A DNA stretch of 64,000 bases from Natrialba asiatica DSM 12278 (GTDB lineage Archaea; Halobacteriota; Halobacteria; Halobacteriales; Natrialbaceae). Numbering within the stretch: the first letter of the stretch is position 1; the number at the start of each line of letters is the position of its first letter. Below, in pieces: positions 46,153 through 56,054 of this stretch. The notes below the pieces were generated by a model, which was not told where the DNA came from, did not search any database, and saw nothing but the letters and a program-made list of their open reading frames with translations. Position numbers and translations under genes: made by a program. Location: assembly GCF_000337555.1 (NCBI RefSeq), contig NZ_AOIO01000007.1:146293-210292 (forward strand). Direction: 5' to 3'.

Positions 46153-46973
46153 ATGCAGACCCTCCCGAAGTCGCGGTTACTCCGGTTCGTCGAGCAGGCA
46201 TTTCACTTGGCGCGACGAACTGTCGCTCGCTACTCATCGAAATTCTCGAAACGCCGGTACACACTTCACCAGCACATCGTCTTGCTCTGTCTCAAGGTGC
46301 AGAAGAATACGACCTACCGCGAACTGCTCGACGAGCTTATCGAGATGCCCCGGATTCGGAATGCCATCGATCTTGAGGAACTACCGTCTCCTTCGACGTT
46401 ATGTAAGGCGTTCAATCAGCTCGATATGGCGGTTTGGCGTGTCCTGCTCCACCTCTCGGTTACACTTCTCCCGACCAACGGTGTCGTCGGGATCGACGCC
46501 TCCGGGTTCGACCGCAGTCACGCCTCGAAACACTACACGAAACGAACGAGGTTGACGATTCAGCAGTTGAAAGTTACATTGCTCGTAGACATGAGAGCGA
46601 ATGCTATCCTCGATCTGCACGTGACGACAACCAGAAAACACGATTTAAAGATCGCACCGTCGCTCATCAAGCGAAATAGCAGGAATGTGGCGATTCTCCT
46701 CGGAGATAAGGGATACGACGACCAGAAGGTTCGCGCGTTAGCCTGTGACGCTGGTGTTCGTCCCCTCATCAAGCACCGAGAATTTCGCCGCTCCGTAAGG
46801 CGTGGAACGTTCGGCTGGACGCCGACCTCTACGGGCAACGTAGCCAAAACGAGACAGTGAACTCCCGTCTCAAGTGGAAACATGGCGCATTCGCCCGACC
46901 TCGACACTGGTGGAAGCAGTTCCGTGAACTCGTTGTCAACTGTCTTACTCACAACATCGACAAGGCACTCTGA
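46153..46973 (+). pseudogene. IS5-family transposase, frameshifted
   Basis: The reading frame from 46153 encodes a DDE transposase with a helical N-terminus, the first Asp in GVVGIDASGFDRS, the second in LLGDKGYDDQKVR and ends abnormally at about 46860. The expected C-terminus (PLRKAWNVRLDADLYGQRSQ then NETVNSRLKWKHGAFARPRH, with the catalytic Glu) continues in another frame up to TGA 46971-46973. A one-base shift near 46783-46795 therefore inactivates this copy. TCTGTTGAAAT at 46105-46115 is the probable left end. A defective haloarchaeal IS5 element. Confidence 0.8.
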
Positions 46974-47220
46974 ACAGTGGATATAGATGAACGATGGAGG
47001 GTAATTGGTCGCATATATCTGATTTTTGGCAGAAGAGCCGTGAACGACTCAGAGCGTGGATGCAGCACGGCGACTATGTTTCTTTCAGAAGCTTCCTGCT
47101 GAACCAGCTGCTCAGTGTACGTGCGTATCTTTCGCACAGCTTTGGAGTAGTAAGGCGGCGAGAGTGTGGACAACGAGACCAGACGGGAGCCAATAGATTG
47201 CGTAGAATGACCGCTACTCC
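46974..47220. other. Region after the transposase
   Basis: Contains a forward frame from 46994 (MEGNWSHISDFWQKSRERLR) with no family resemblance and no clear IS right end. Probably debris. Confidence 0.3.
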
Positions 47221-47935
47221 CTACAAAACGTCAAGAATTTGACGAGTAAGTTTTTGGGGTTTTGATACCATAGGCCAGTGACCCGTGTCGAGTTCGCACA
47301 GTTGCCACTTACGTTGCTCACACAGTTGCCGAATCATATCGAGGGTGGAGTCGTCCATCCCGTTCTGGGTGCAGAGAACATAGCTGGTAGATAACGATCC
47401 GTCTGAGTTACCGACGTTCACTTGCTGTCTGAACGTGTGCAGTGGATGCGGTACAGCTTTTTGCCGCATCCACTTTGTGTCCTCGTCCGAGATACCCACC
47501 CAACCCGGATGGTCATCGGGGAGAGGCCAGCCGCCAGCATGATCTTTTGCCGCTGCTTCCATCGCTTCCCACTCGTCTGAGGGATAGAATTCAGATGCTG
47601 AAACCGGCTCGTCATCCATTGGAACCAGCGCATCCAGATACACGATGTGACTGAGCCGCTTGGCACTCGTTCTGCCACCCCCGTTACAACAAGGCCTGCA
47701 TAGCTATGTCCGAGTAGGACAACATCCGTGAGATCGTTGTATTCAAGCATATTCACAATATCCATGATATGTGTTTCCAAGTTGATCTCAAAGCGGGCGA
47801 GGTGTTCTCGTTCACCAAGTCCAGTGAGTGTCGGTGTATATACCTCGTGTCCTACCTCACGGAGCGGTGGGGTGAGTACTTCCAGCACCAGCCACCGAGC
47901 CAGGCTCCGGGGACGAGAACAAACTGTCGTTCCAT
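47221..47935 (-). pseudogene. Alpha/beta hydrolase, broken by two frameshifts
   Basis: Three frames read in order give one esterase-like protein: MERQFVLVPGAWLGGWCWK from 47935, then LTPPLREVGHEVYTPTLTGL with the nucleophile region VVLLGHSYAGLVVTGVAERV, then SHIVYLDALVPMDDEPVSAS through ELDTGHWPMVSKPQKL with the catalytic His. One shift lies near 47880-47890 and another near 47655-47670. The family (salicylate-esterase/EstC-like hydrolases of about 235 residues) is recognised from GAWxGGWCW and GHSYAG. It sits inside the IS-rich stretch and is no longer functional. Confidence 0.8.
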
Positions 47936-48236
47936 GTTTCTCGGTAGGACGCGAACGTTATATAGCTATACTGAACGATTCAAGTTCTCTCTTGCTGACA
48001 ACGCTCTTGTGACACGTTGTTGATGGAGAGCATTCTTGCGATTTCTGAGGTCTGTTGCGTGGGTAACGACCCGCGCTGAATACCCATGCGACTAGTCCTG
48101 ATGTCAATTGAGCGATTCTGTCGGAACGGGGAACGCGACATCAACAACCGCTTCGTATGACCGTTCTGACAAAGATCCGCTGCGATATACGCGCTGTTTA
48201 TGCAGCACGGCCTCGTCAAACTATCACTATCTGAGT

Positions 48237-48330
48237 ATTTCAACAGAGATATATTTCTATAACCCTCAAAGACCGCATCGATCGCTCGATGGAGGAACGC
48301 CAGCTGACGAGGTGCTAAACTAGACAGTAT
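48237..48330 (+). pseudogene. C-terminal scrap of an IS6/IS3-like transposase with IS end
   Basis: After the repeat ATTTCAACAGA (48237-48247) the forward frame reads YFYNPQRPHRSLDGGTPADE then VLN and stop, the typical C-terminus of an integrase-fold transposase, followed at once by AACTAGACAGTATC, a match to the IS end at 45441. The rest of the transposase is missing. Confidence 0.6.
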
Positions 48331-48473
48331 CTTCTCATTGTAGATCTTACCTTTTTTACAGTGTCTCACCGATCGGATGACTGCTGCTCGCAGCCGGTGA
48401 TCCCTCTGTCTCTGCCGGTTCAGTTCGGTTGCCTTGTCGACGGTATCGAACGGGACTGTGCGGTCGACTCGTG

Positions 48474-49013
48474 CTACTCGAGTTCAGTGGTAGCGTCCGG
48501 TGTCGGTGTTGGTTGTTTGTCGTCGTGTTCCTGTTTGTGGTCCGTGGTTGGTTCTCGGTCGTGGCTGCGTCGCTGGATCGCTCGGAACGCGAGGATACCG
48601 AGTGCTGCCGTCCAGAGGAGCGCTGTCGCGGCCGGACTGTGGACCGCGAGTCCGGGACTAGGATTCCACGCCGTCCGCAGCGGGAACAGCCACCGAATTC
48701 CCATCGGGGAGAGCGAATCGATCGCGAGGTGTGAGCCGATGGCCAACCCGCCGGCCAGTGCAACCGACCGGTTGCGACTGGCAAGGTAGAGCCCTGCGAG
48801 CAGTCCAACCGCGAAAAGCGGCGTGTGCGTCAGTCCGCGGTGCACGAACGGCCACCCCCAGTCGGCGGGGAACAGAAAGTCACCGTCCGGGAGGAGCCCG
48901 AAAGCGAGTCCGAGCCGCGGATCGACGTCGGTACACCCGCGAACAAGCGCGTACCCGACGAAAGCGTGCGTGGCGAACGCACCAAGGAGAAACAGTATAC
49001 GTCCGAGTTCCAT
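48474..49013 (-). CDS. YdjM/DUF457-like membrane-bound metal-dependent hydrolase family protein
   Basis: About 179 residues from ATG 49013 (190 from ATG 49046). Four hydrophobic segments carry the family's conserved His/Asp positions: GLAFGLLPDGDFLFP, FVHRGLTHTPLF and GSHLAIDSLSPMGIRWLFPL. YdjM-type proteins are inner-membrane putative hydrolases of unknown substrate. A polar, His/Asp/Thr-rich tail ends the protein. It is transcribed in the same direction as the next upstream gene but with 44-77 bases between. Confidence 0.75.
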   Translation of the reverse strand: MELGRILFLLGAFATHAFVGYALVRGCTDVDPRLGLAFGLLPDGDFLFPADWGWPFVHRGLTHTPLFAVGLLAGLYLASRNRSVALAGGLAIGSHLAIDSLSPMGIRWLFPLRTAWNPSPGLAVHSPAATALLWTAALGILAFRAIQRRSHDREPTTDHKQEHDDKQPTPTPDATTELE

Positions 49014-49089
49014 CCGTTTGTCCGTTCTTTCGGACGACTCGTTCACATAGTTTGCGGTCGTGAGGTCCTGCCGGCGGCGCTATCTCCCG

Positions 49090-50505
49090 TCAGTTACCAC
49101 CCCGGTAAAACGGTCGTCGGAACCGGATGCCGGCGTCGTGAAGCTGCCACCGAATCTCCAGACCGATCCACACGATTCCGGTGAGGAGTGCGATTCCGAC
49201 CGCGGCGAACTCGGACGACCCCATCCAAATGGGACTCGCGAACAGGAGCCCGTTATATATTCGATGCGGAAGGGTCGATTCGATGAAGTCTCCGATGGAG
49301 CCGAGGGGGTCGATGCCGATGAGACTGCTTCCACTGCTGCCGCCACCGCCGCTGCTCTCGGCTTCGGTCCGGGATTCGAGGCCGAGTTCGCTGGCGCTTT
49401 GCCCGCCGCTGCTTTCGTCTCCGGTTTCGAGTCGTTCGGCCTCGTAGGGAAGCGTCGAGCCGACTTCCCAGACGATGTCGCCGGACTCGTTGAGTTCCAT
49501 CACGCGGTTGCCGTGCGTGTCGGTGACGAGCGTGTTTCCGTTGGGAAGTCGGTCCGCGTCGCGGGGCCACTGCATCTGGCTGTCGGACCATTCCCAAGAG
49601 CGAGCCCACTCGCTGCCGTTGCGCTGGAACTCCTGGATGCGTCCGTTTTCGGAGTCGGCGACGACGACGGCCGGGCCGCCCTCGCTCTCTGGGATGTAAT
49701 CTGGATTGTGCTGTTCGTACTGGATGTCGTATTCGTTTTCGTCTCCGAGCGTCCAGTCTTCGACGAGTCCTTCCTGTGGATCGAGGAAGACGACTTGATC
49801 CTGATTCCGCAGACTGGCCATGAGATTGCCCGCCATTTCGCCCTCCTCGATGTACTCCACGTCGTTGATGTGGGCCCAGTCACCCGGGTAGGGGCCTCCC
49901 TCTTCGACGGGGAAGTCGCTCTGGGCGTCCCAGAGCCAGTCGACGACTTCCGTCTCGGTGTTCACGATGAACACTTGGTCCGCGACGATGTCGGCGATTG
50001 CGATATGAGTCTCGTTGATCCGATCGGCGTCGTGCCACTCGCCGGCGGTTTCCTGGTGATCGTATCGCTCGTAGAGCACCTCGACCTCGCCGGTCGAGAG
50101 GTTGGCGCGCTCGACGACGTTCAACGCACACGGCGGCGCGGAACACGTTGGCCCTTCGGCGTGGATCGTGTCGGTCGCCGTGTACTCGACCGTCATCGAC
50201 TCGTTTTCGACGGGGTCGACGTCGAAGTACTTCGTTCGCGTGTTGTTGTAATAGACCGGTTCGCCGTCGGGTGCGTACGCGGTGATCGTGCCGGCGCGTC
50301 CCGACTCGGTGATGACGGTGTGGTTCTCCGTCGGCGGTGCTTCGGGCAATTCGTCTTCGGACGCAGTTGAAAGCCCACCCGAGGTCGCCGCACTGGCGAC
50401 GACGGCGGCCGAAACGAGAATGAGGACGATAAACGTTACTCGAAGCCGATTTCGCGAAAGGACAGCGCGAACGCGATCGAGCGACGGCAGTTGTTGGTCG
50501 GTCAC
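49090..50505 (-). CDS. Arylsulfotransferase (ASST)-like beta-propeller protein, membrane-anchored
   Basis: A 471-residue protein with an N-terminal signal anchor (VTFIVLILVSAAVVASAATS), an extracytoplasmic beta-propeller made of blades with His/Asn/Asp-rich turns (DWAHINDVEYIEEGEMAG, YEQHNPDYIPESEGG, WPRDADRLPNGNTLVTDTHG), a Gly/Ser linker, and a C-terminal TM helix (FAAVGIALLTGIVWIGLEI). This layout matches haloarchaeal arylsulfotransferase-family proteins; true sulfate transfer is not shown for them and the catalytic His is not certain here. A role at the cell surface is likely. Confidence 0.75.
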   Translation of the reverse strand: MTDQQLPSLDRVRAVLSRNRLRVTFIVLILVSAAVVASAATSGGLSTASEDELPEAPPTENHTVITESGRAGTITAYAPDGEPVYYNNTRTKYFDVDPVENESMTVEYTATDTIHAEGPTCSAPPCALNVVERANLSTGEVEVLYERYDHQETAGEWHDADRINETHIAIADIVADQVFIVNTETEVVDWLWDAQSDFPVEEGGPYPGDWAHINDVEYIEEGEMAGNLMASLRNQDQVVFLDPQEGLVEDWTLGDENEYDIQYEQHNPDYIPESEGGPAVVVADSENGRIQEFQRNGSEWARSWEWSDSQMQWPRDADRLPNGNTLVTDTHGNRVMELNESGDIVWEVGSTLPYEAERLETGDESSGGQSASELGLESRTEAESSGGGGSSGSSLIGIDPLGSIGDFIESTLPHRIYNGLLFASPIWMGSSEFAAVGIALLTGIVWIGLEIRWQLHDAGIRFRRPFYRGGN

Positions 50506-50734
50506 GGCGGATTCACCACCGGGAGTTCACAGAGCAGTCGGGGAGTCATCGAGTATCATTTCACGAGGCGAGATACTAGTACTTTTGCTACTCTTGTGCG
50601 TCGCTACTAGTGTCTCGTATCGCCGCTACTCTTGATCCAATTTCGCGCACAAACGACCTTACCAAGCAGATGCTTAATCGACAAGAACTGTCGGTTCTTG
50701 CCTATTGAGCGCGGAATGAGTGGTATTTATTGAT

Positions 50735-50987
50735 GCCTATATGGTCTCGAACATCTCAATCTCGACACTGGAGAATCATATACGCTTGATAATGAATACC
50801 TGATCGCTTGGGACGGCGGTATCGAGTTTGAAACTCAACGAGTTGGCGGTCTAAAGTGCCGTTGCTCAGTGGAGAGGGCATTGTCTTCGAGTTCACTGGC
50901 CCGGGAACAGGCTGGTACCAGACACGAGATCTTGATGGGTTCGTTAATGTTCTTCCACCCAAATTTTCTAGCGGAAATAGTTCGTAG
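50735..50987 (+). pseudogene. Remnant of an AIM24/TIGR00266-family gene
   Basis: The forward frame LNLDTGESYTLDNEYLIAWD followed by GGIEFETQRVGGLK changes frame near 50852 and continues PLLSGEGIVFEFTGPGTGWY then QTRDLDGFVNVLPP. This is the C-terminal half of the AIM24 family (conserved YLIAWD and GGLKxxLLSGEG), lacking the N-terminal half and carrying a one-base shift. A decayed gene copy. Confidence 0.7.
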
Positions 50988-51017
50988 CGATCACAAGAGC
51001 AGATAGAATAGTAGTGA

Positions 51018-51905
51018 TCAACTTTTCTGTAGCGGATATCGTTTGTTCATGTCTGGTGTAATACTCCCCCCGGACTCCTTAGAGGCGGATACTTGGGTAG
51101 TTCTGCTTTCCACGCGAGCAACGAACTGTTCGGCCGCATAGATGGTTCCTGCACCGAGCATGACACCTGCTACGACATCGAGTACCCAGTGGATACCGAG
51201 GTACATCGTTGAGAAGACAACGCCCGCGACCACGAACGCTGCAATGGGGAACCACCGTGGATATTCTCGCCGAGACCGCCAGGCGAATAGTAGAACGACG
51301 ATAGCCAATGACGTATGTAGTGACGGAAATACATATGTATTCGCCGAGACCGCTGCCGTGAGATCTTGAGTTTGGGGATAGAACTGGTACATCAGGCCAT
51401 CAACAGATGCCAAGTGATTGCGAGGGACGTATGCGATGAACAGCGTATAACAGATTGACCCGATCAAATAGTTTAGAAGGTATGCGATAAGGAGTTCCTT
51501 GAGATGGCGCTGTGACGGCAACAGGAAATAAAGGATTAGTGGAGCCACTACGAGAAACGGGAATCCGAACATATACATCGCCGAGAAAAATTCTAGCGTG
51601 GTTTCTGGGACAAGATTTTGAAGGATGGCGACGAATTTGCCTTCGATAGCATAGAGTTCATCAGTGATGTTCCAATCAAGTGCATACGAAATTTGCAAAC
51701 TATACTTGTGTGTTGCTCGCTTTGCTAAGAAGAACAGCGCCGCAGTACCAAGGTAGGGTGCAACGTTCCGAAGCCGATAATTGAATTCATCGGTTGTTCG
51801 CCTGATCTGCTGGAGATTAAGACAGACCGAGAAGGTGATCAATAACCCAACCAAGACAGTAAGAGTGGTCAGAGTCATCATGTTTAGTAATGACAGTTCA
51901 AACAT
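51018..51905 (-). CDS. PAP2-superfamily membrane phosphatase (inositol phosphorylceramide synthase type)
   Basis: A 295-residue integral membrane protein with about six TM helices. The phosphatase motifs are FPSLHTSLAIVVL (motif with His) and YLGIHWVLDVVAGVMLG (His and Asp), both near the C-terminus; a basic loop (LPSQRHLKELL) precedes. It removes or transfers phosphate on isoprenoid or lipid phosphates at the outer membrane face. Codon use and GC are lower than in the core genes, with many TTA, ATA and AGA-type codons, suggesting horizontal origin. Confidence 0.85.
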   Translation of the reverse strand: MFELSLLNMMTLTTLTVLVGLLITFSVCLNLQQIRRTTDEFNYRLRNVAPYLGTAALFFLAKRATHKYSLQISYALDWNITDELYAIEGKFVAILQNLVPETTLEFFSAMYMFGFPFLVVAPLILYFLLPSQRHLKELLIAYLLNYLIGSICYTLFIAYVPRNHLASVDGLMYQFYPQTQDLTAAVSANTYVFPSLHTSLAIVVLLFAWRSRREYPRWFPIAAFVVAGVVFSTMYLGIHWVLDVVAGVMLGAGTIYAAEQFVARVESRTTQVSASKESGGSITPDMNKRYPLQKS

Positions 51906-51978
51906 CTACCTCGTTGACTAACATACACGTATGTTGGTTGTTATTTATGCATGAATTTTTTCTAGCACAGTAGTACCC

Positions 51979-52179
51979 TTACACCCTCTTATCGAAATGA
52001 TAGTAGTATCCGATGTATGAATTCCAACGGAACTGGGGCAAGATGCTCTGTGCGGGACAAATATCTCTCGAACTATGTTGGCGGAGATACACCCCGCTGA
52101 CGAGGCAGACCACTGCCACAAGCAATAGTACGCCACTCAAGATGTCCTTCAGCATCCCATAAACTTCGGTATTTTCCAC
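51979..52179 (-). CDS. Possible small single-TM protein (66 aa)
   Basis: A frame of 66 codons with one hydrophobic helix (LSGVLLLVAVVCLVSGVYLR) and a soluble aromatic tail. It is AT-rich like the neighbouring PAP2 gene and lies just upstream of it in the same direction. No family recognised. Confidence 0.3.
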   Translation of the reverse strand: MENTEVYGMLKDILSGVLLLVAVVCLVSGVYLRQHSSRDICPAQSILPQFRWNSYIGYYYHFDKRV

Positions 52180-52548
52180 GATACCAAGACTATTTGAAAC
52201 ACGACTAACTGAACCATTAAATCTAATCTATAAGTCTATCAATAAACGCCCTCTCTGACATTCCGAATACTGCTCATAATATATGATTGCTAGGTAGTTA
52301 CAAAAATCGGGGATAGAACGCAGGATGTTCTCGGCGAAGTCTGAGTGATAAATTCGCAGGTGTAGTGAACAGCAGTTTCAGGAGAGTAGGTGTCTAAAGG
52401 AGAGGATTTCAGCAGCGCCCCTACCGAGTAATTTCGACTAAAATAGAGTCCGGAGTTCATGGCATACCCGAAAAATGACGAAGCTGATCATAGGTGCAGT
52501 GATCGATTTCCATACTAATTTGTAACTCCACAGTGGAACGTGGCAGTG
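52180..52548. other. AT-rich intergenic stretch
   Basis: No gene, repeat or RNA recognised in about 370 bases. Confidence 0.4.
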
Positions 52549-53607
52549 ATGGAGCCACTAGAGATAAGCGGACGGATACTAGCGGGCATTATCCTCATCG
52601 GATTGAATGCATATTTCGTCGCGATCGAGTTCGGCCTGACTCGTGCCCGACAGTATTCAAAATCTGAGTTCGACACGCCGTCGCTCCAACTTGCCTGGGA
52701 TATGACTAATGACCTCGAATTTTATCTGACAACATGTCAAATTTGGATTTCCGGCACGAGTATTGCACTGGGTATCGTTGCTGAACCTGGTCTGGCAGCG
52801 CTATTCGAGCCGTTATTCCAGAATACAGCGCTCGCATCGGTCGGTGCTGGATCGTTACTTGGATTCTTACTTATCAACCTCCTCCACCTTACCCACGGTG
52901 AACAAACACCGACATACCTCGGTGTCGAGCGCTCGAAGCAGGTCTGTCGGTACGGAGCGCGCCCGCTGTACTGGTTCGCGAAGGTACTCGCCCCAGCAAT
53001 CAAGTTCGGTGATTTGGTTGCAAAGGGAACGCTTGGTCTGTTCGGTATCGAGATGACCGGGGCGTGGCGTGAGACCGAACAAGAGGTCATCGAATCCCGG
53101 GCTGACCTCCGCAACCGGCTCGGATCTGTCCTTGAGGAGGGCGACCTCCCCGATGAACGTCGCGAAGAGATCCTGAACGCGTTTCAAATCGGTGATAAAC
53201 CTGTAAGCGAGCTAATGGTCTCTCCGACAGATGTTGTCGCATTGTCTACCGAAGTTGACTCTGAAGAGAATTTTCAGCGGATGGAAGAGCGTCCCCATAC
53301 GCGATATCCCCTAGTCGATGACGATTTGACCGACTTCCGTGGCATTATTTATACCCCGATTCTCGTCAGAAATCGTGACGAATTATTCGATGGTAATATC
53401 GATTTCGCTGAATTAGCTGCTCCACCCATGACGCTCTCCCCCGATACAGATATCAGCGATGCGATCGATCAGTTCCAAACGGAACGACAGGAACTCGCGC
53501 TCGTAATCGAGGATGGCGAAGCCGTTGGATTGGTGACTGTCACGGATCTCTTAGAAGCGATTATGGGCGACATCGAAGACCCTCTTGACCGAGAACAACT
53601 CGGTTAA
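52549..53607 (+). CDS. CNNM/CorC-like protein (DUF21 plus CBS pair), shorter member
   Basis: A 352-residue membrane protein. The N-terminal CNNM (DUF21) domain spans about residues 1-180 with VAIEFGLTRARQYSKSEFDT and HLTHGEQTPTYLGVERSKQV; a CBS pair follows (ISELMVSP-like KPVSELMVSPTDVVALSTEV, then EDGEAVGLVTVTDLLEAIMG). It lacks the C-terminal CorC_HlyC domain. Relatives move Mg2+ or Na+ across the membrane or sense them. ATG 52549 is preferred over GTG 52540. Acts with or parallel to the longer paralogue at 54585. Confidence 0.85.
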   Translation: MEPLEISGRILAGIILIGLNAYFVAIEFGLTRARQYSKSEFDTPSLQLAWDMTNDLEFYLTTCQIWISGTSIALGIVAEPGLAALFEPLFQNTALASVGAGSLLGFLLINLLHLTHGEQTPTYLGVERSKQVCRYGARPLYWFAKVLAPAIKFGDLVAKGTLGLFGIEMTGAWRETEQEVIESRADLRNRLGSVLEEGDLPDERREEILNAFQIGDKPVSELMVSPTDVVALSTEVDSEENFQRMEERPHTRYPLVDDDLTDFRGIIYTPILVRNRDELFDGNIDFAELAAPPMTLSPDTDISDAIDQFQTERQELALVIEDGEAVGLVTVTDLLEAIMGDIEDPLDREQLG

Positions 53608-53849
53608 CGTTATCTCATCCAAGTAGAGCTGTCGACCGGGAACACTGAGGTTCTCCACGGCCAACGCTATGATCTTTCGCCTCGCTACCGCTGTACAGAC
53701 GGCTTGACGAGCGATTTCGGATAACTAGGGGCAGGAACAAGCTCTGTCCGAAAAGCACAGAAGGTAACAACGTCTCAAGCGATACTGAATCGCCGTCGTA
53801 GTGTATCGTTCTGATTCAGCTTTTTCCGTTAGCGGTAGACTGGTGACAC

Positions 53850-54275
53850 ATGTATTCCGATATTGTCGTGCCAACCGATGGGAGTGACTCGAGTGCTGCT
53901 GCAGTTGATCACGGAATTAGTATTGCAGAACCGCACGGAGCGAGAGTTCACTTTCTACACGTAGTGGATGTAGGGACAGAGATGGCTGCCACTGGGAACA
54001 TTGCGCCCGAACTCACAGAGACGTTCGAACAAGAGGCGACTAAGATACTCGATAGAGCGGCTTCAAAGGCCGAAGACGCTGATATAACGTATGAACGGGA
54101 TATCCTTGAAGGGGTCCCTCACGAAGTGATAGCCGAATATAGTACGGATTACGATATCGATCTTATTGTCATGGGGGCAAGTGGACGTTCTGGGATCAAA
54201 GACCATCTTCTAGGAAGTTCGACGGACCGTGTTATTCGCTCCGTTGACACACCTATCCTTATTGCGCGTCCTTAA
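53850..54275 (+). CDS. Universal stress protein, UspA family
   Basis: A 141-residue single-domain USP. It starts MYSDIVVPTDGSDSSAAAVD and holds the ATP-binding signature G-2x-G-9x-G-S/T as GASGRSGIKDHLLGSSTD. Cytoplasmic, probably nucleotide-binding. It sits between two CNNM genes and may sense energy or ion status for them; that link is inference. Confidence 0.92.
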   Translation: MYSDIVVPTDGSDSSAAAVDHGISIAEPHGARVHFLHVVDVGTEMAATGNIAPELTETFEQEATKILDRAASKAEDADITYERDILEGVPHEVIAEYSTDYDIDLIVMGASGRSGIKDHLLGSSTDRVIRSVDTPILIARP

Positions 54276-54584
54276 TGCCAATTCTCGAAGATAGATACAT
54301 TTTTGTCTATACTTTCTGAGACTAATTATTCACCCTGGCAATCGTTGTTGGCATTCACACGGGAGATCCTCAACATGTCCGAACGGTAGATATGCTTAAT
54401 TCCGAAACAATCACGGTTTTGGTGCCCGTTCACTAGTACGAATTATAGTGGCATTTCGAAACGATCGGATTCTCAGAGACCCGACTAAGATCGATTCACT
54501 CCAGACGATTCAGCGGAATTTCAAAAAACAACTGTTCAATCATTACTTAACTTATTCTCATCCATTTTCGGGAGGAAGTATTTG
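54276..54584. other. AT-rich intergenic stretch with a GGAGG sequence before the next gene
   Basis: No gene seen in about 310 bases. GGAGGAAG at 54571-54578 is a strong ribosome-binding site for the ATG at 54585, an uncommon feature in haloarchaea where leaderless messages prevail. Confidence 0.5.
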
Positions 54585-55967
54585 ATGATACCACTCCCAC
54601 CTCCACCCGATATACTGTTGCAGGCCCTGCCTGCCATCGGATTTTTCGATATCATGGTGACTGAAGAGCTTATGACATGGACGGGGGCTGGAATCATCGT
54701 TATCCTTATTGGGGTCTCGGCTTTCTTCTCGTCGTCCGAGATTGCTATGTTCTCACTCCCCAGCCATCGAGTCGATGCGCTCGTTGAGGAGGGCCTTCCC
54801 GGCGCAGACATGATTTCCCATCTCAAATCCGACCCGCACCGACTGCTCGTGACGATTCTTGTCGGAAACAATCTTGTCAATATTGCGATGACATCGATTG
54901 CAACGACTCTATTGGGGTTTTACTTTGGCGGTGCAACCGCAGCCGTCCTTTCTACGCTCGGTATCACAGCGGTCGTCCTCCTGTTCGGCGAGAGCGTACC
55001 AAAGTCCTATGCAATCGAGAACACCGAAACATGGTCACGTCGCGTCGCTAGGCCACTCAAATACTCCGAGTACCTTCTTCTGCCACTTGTCGTGCTCTTT
55101 GACTATCTTACTAAACTTATTAATAGTATCACTGGTGGCGAGATGGCCATCGAGAGCACCTACATCACCCGTGACGAAATTCAAGGGATGATCGAAACTG
55201 GCGAGCGACAGGGTGTTCTTAACGAGGACGAACACGAAATGCTTCAGCGAATCTTTCGGTTCAACAATACCATCGCTAAAGAAGTGATGACTCCGCGTCT
55301 TGATATGACTGCTGTCCCAAAGACCGCAAGCGTCGATGAGGCTATCGAGACACTGGTCCACAGTGGGCATGAGCGTGTTCCCGTTTACGAGAAGAGTTTG
55401 GATAATGTCGTCGGCATCATTCACATTCGCGATCTAATCAGGGAGAGTACCTACGGTGAGAATAGCGATATCGAACTTGATGATGTAATTCAGCCAACTC
55501 TCCATATTCCTGAAAGTAAGAATGCTGACGAACTCTTGGCCGAAATGCGTGAGAACCGTATACAGATGGTCATTGTTATCGATGAATTCGGCACTACTGA
55601 AGGGCTCATCACGATGGAAGATATGGTCGAAAAAATTGTCGGCGATATTCTCGAAGGCGAAGAGGAAGAACCGATCGAGTTCCTTGACACTGATACCGCA
55701 ATCGTGCAAGGAAAACTCAACATTGACGAGATTAACGACGAACTCGATATTGAACTTCCGGAGGGCGAAGAGTTCGAAACTGTCGCTGGATTCATTTTCA
55801 ACCGTGCGGGTCGTCTCGTTGAAGAAGACGAGACAATCGCTTATGACGGTGTTCGGCTTCGTGTTGAACGAGTTGAGGATACACGCATCCTGAATGTTCG
55901 TGTTTCGAAGATCAATGGTGTCGAACGCGATGCGACAGAGACCCCAACAAACATGAAATCTCAGTAA
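54585..55967 (+). CDS. CNNM/CorC hemolysin-family ion transporter, full length
   Basis: A 460-residue membrane protein: DUF21/CNNM domain with four TM helices (about 25-200; SSSEIAMFSLPSHRVDALVE, LFGESVPKSYAIENTE), a CBS pair (about 220-345; EVMTPRLDMTAVPKTASVDE, EFGTTEGLITMEDMVEKIVG), and the CorC_HlyC domain (about 370-455). Family members export or exchange Mg2+ or Na+. The start at ATG 54585 lies 7 bases after GGAGGAAG; TTG 54582 is less likely. Lower-GC codons such as ATT and ACT are more frequent than in distant genes. Confidence 0.9.
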   Translation: MIPLPPPPDILLQALPAIGFFDIMVTEELMTWTGAGIIVILIGVSAFFSSSEIAMFSLPSHRVDALVEEGLPGADMISHLKSDPHRLLVTILVGNNLVNIAMTSIATTLLGFYFGGATAAVLSTLGITAVVLLFGESVPKSYAIENTETWSRRVARPLKYSEYLLLPLVVLFDYLTKLINSITGGEMAIESTYITRDEIQGMIETGERQGVLNEDEHEMLQRIFRFNNTIAKEVMTPRLDMTAVPKTASVDEAIETLVHSGHERVPVYEKSLDNVVGIIHIRDLIRESTYGENSDIELDDVIQPTLHIPESKNADELLAEMRENRIQMVIVIDEFGTTEGLITMEDMVEKIVGDILEGEEEEPIEFLDTDTAIVQGKLNIDEINDELDIELPEGEEFETVAGFIFNRAGRLVEEDETIAYDGVRLRVERVEDTRILNVRVSKINGVERDATETPTNMKSQ

Positions 55968-56054
55968 ACTATATAACTAAACGGAACGCGAAACAGTATG
56001 GATAGGTGAGAATTTTCCTGTAAAGGTAATGGGTCTCGAAGCCGTCGATAGCGT

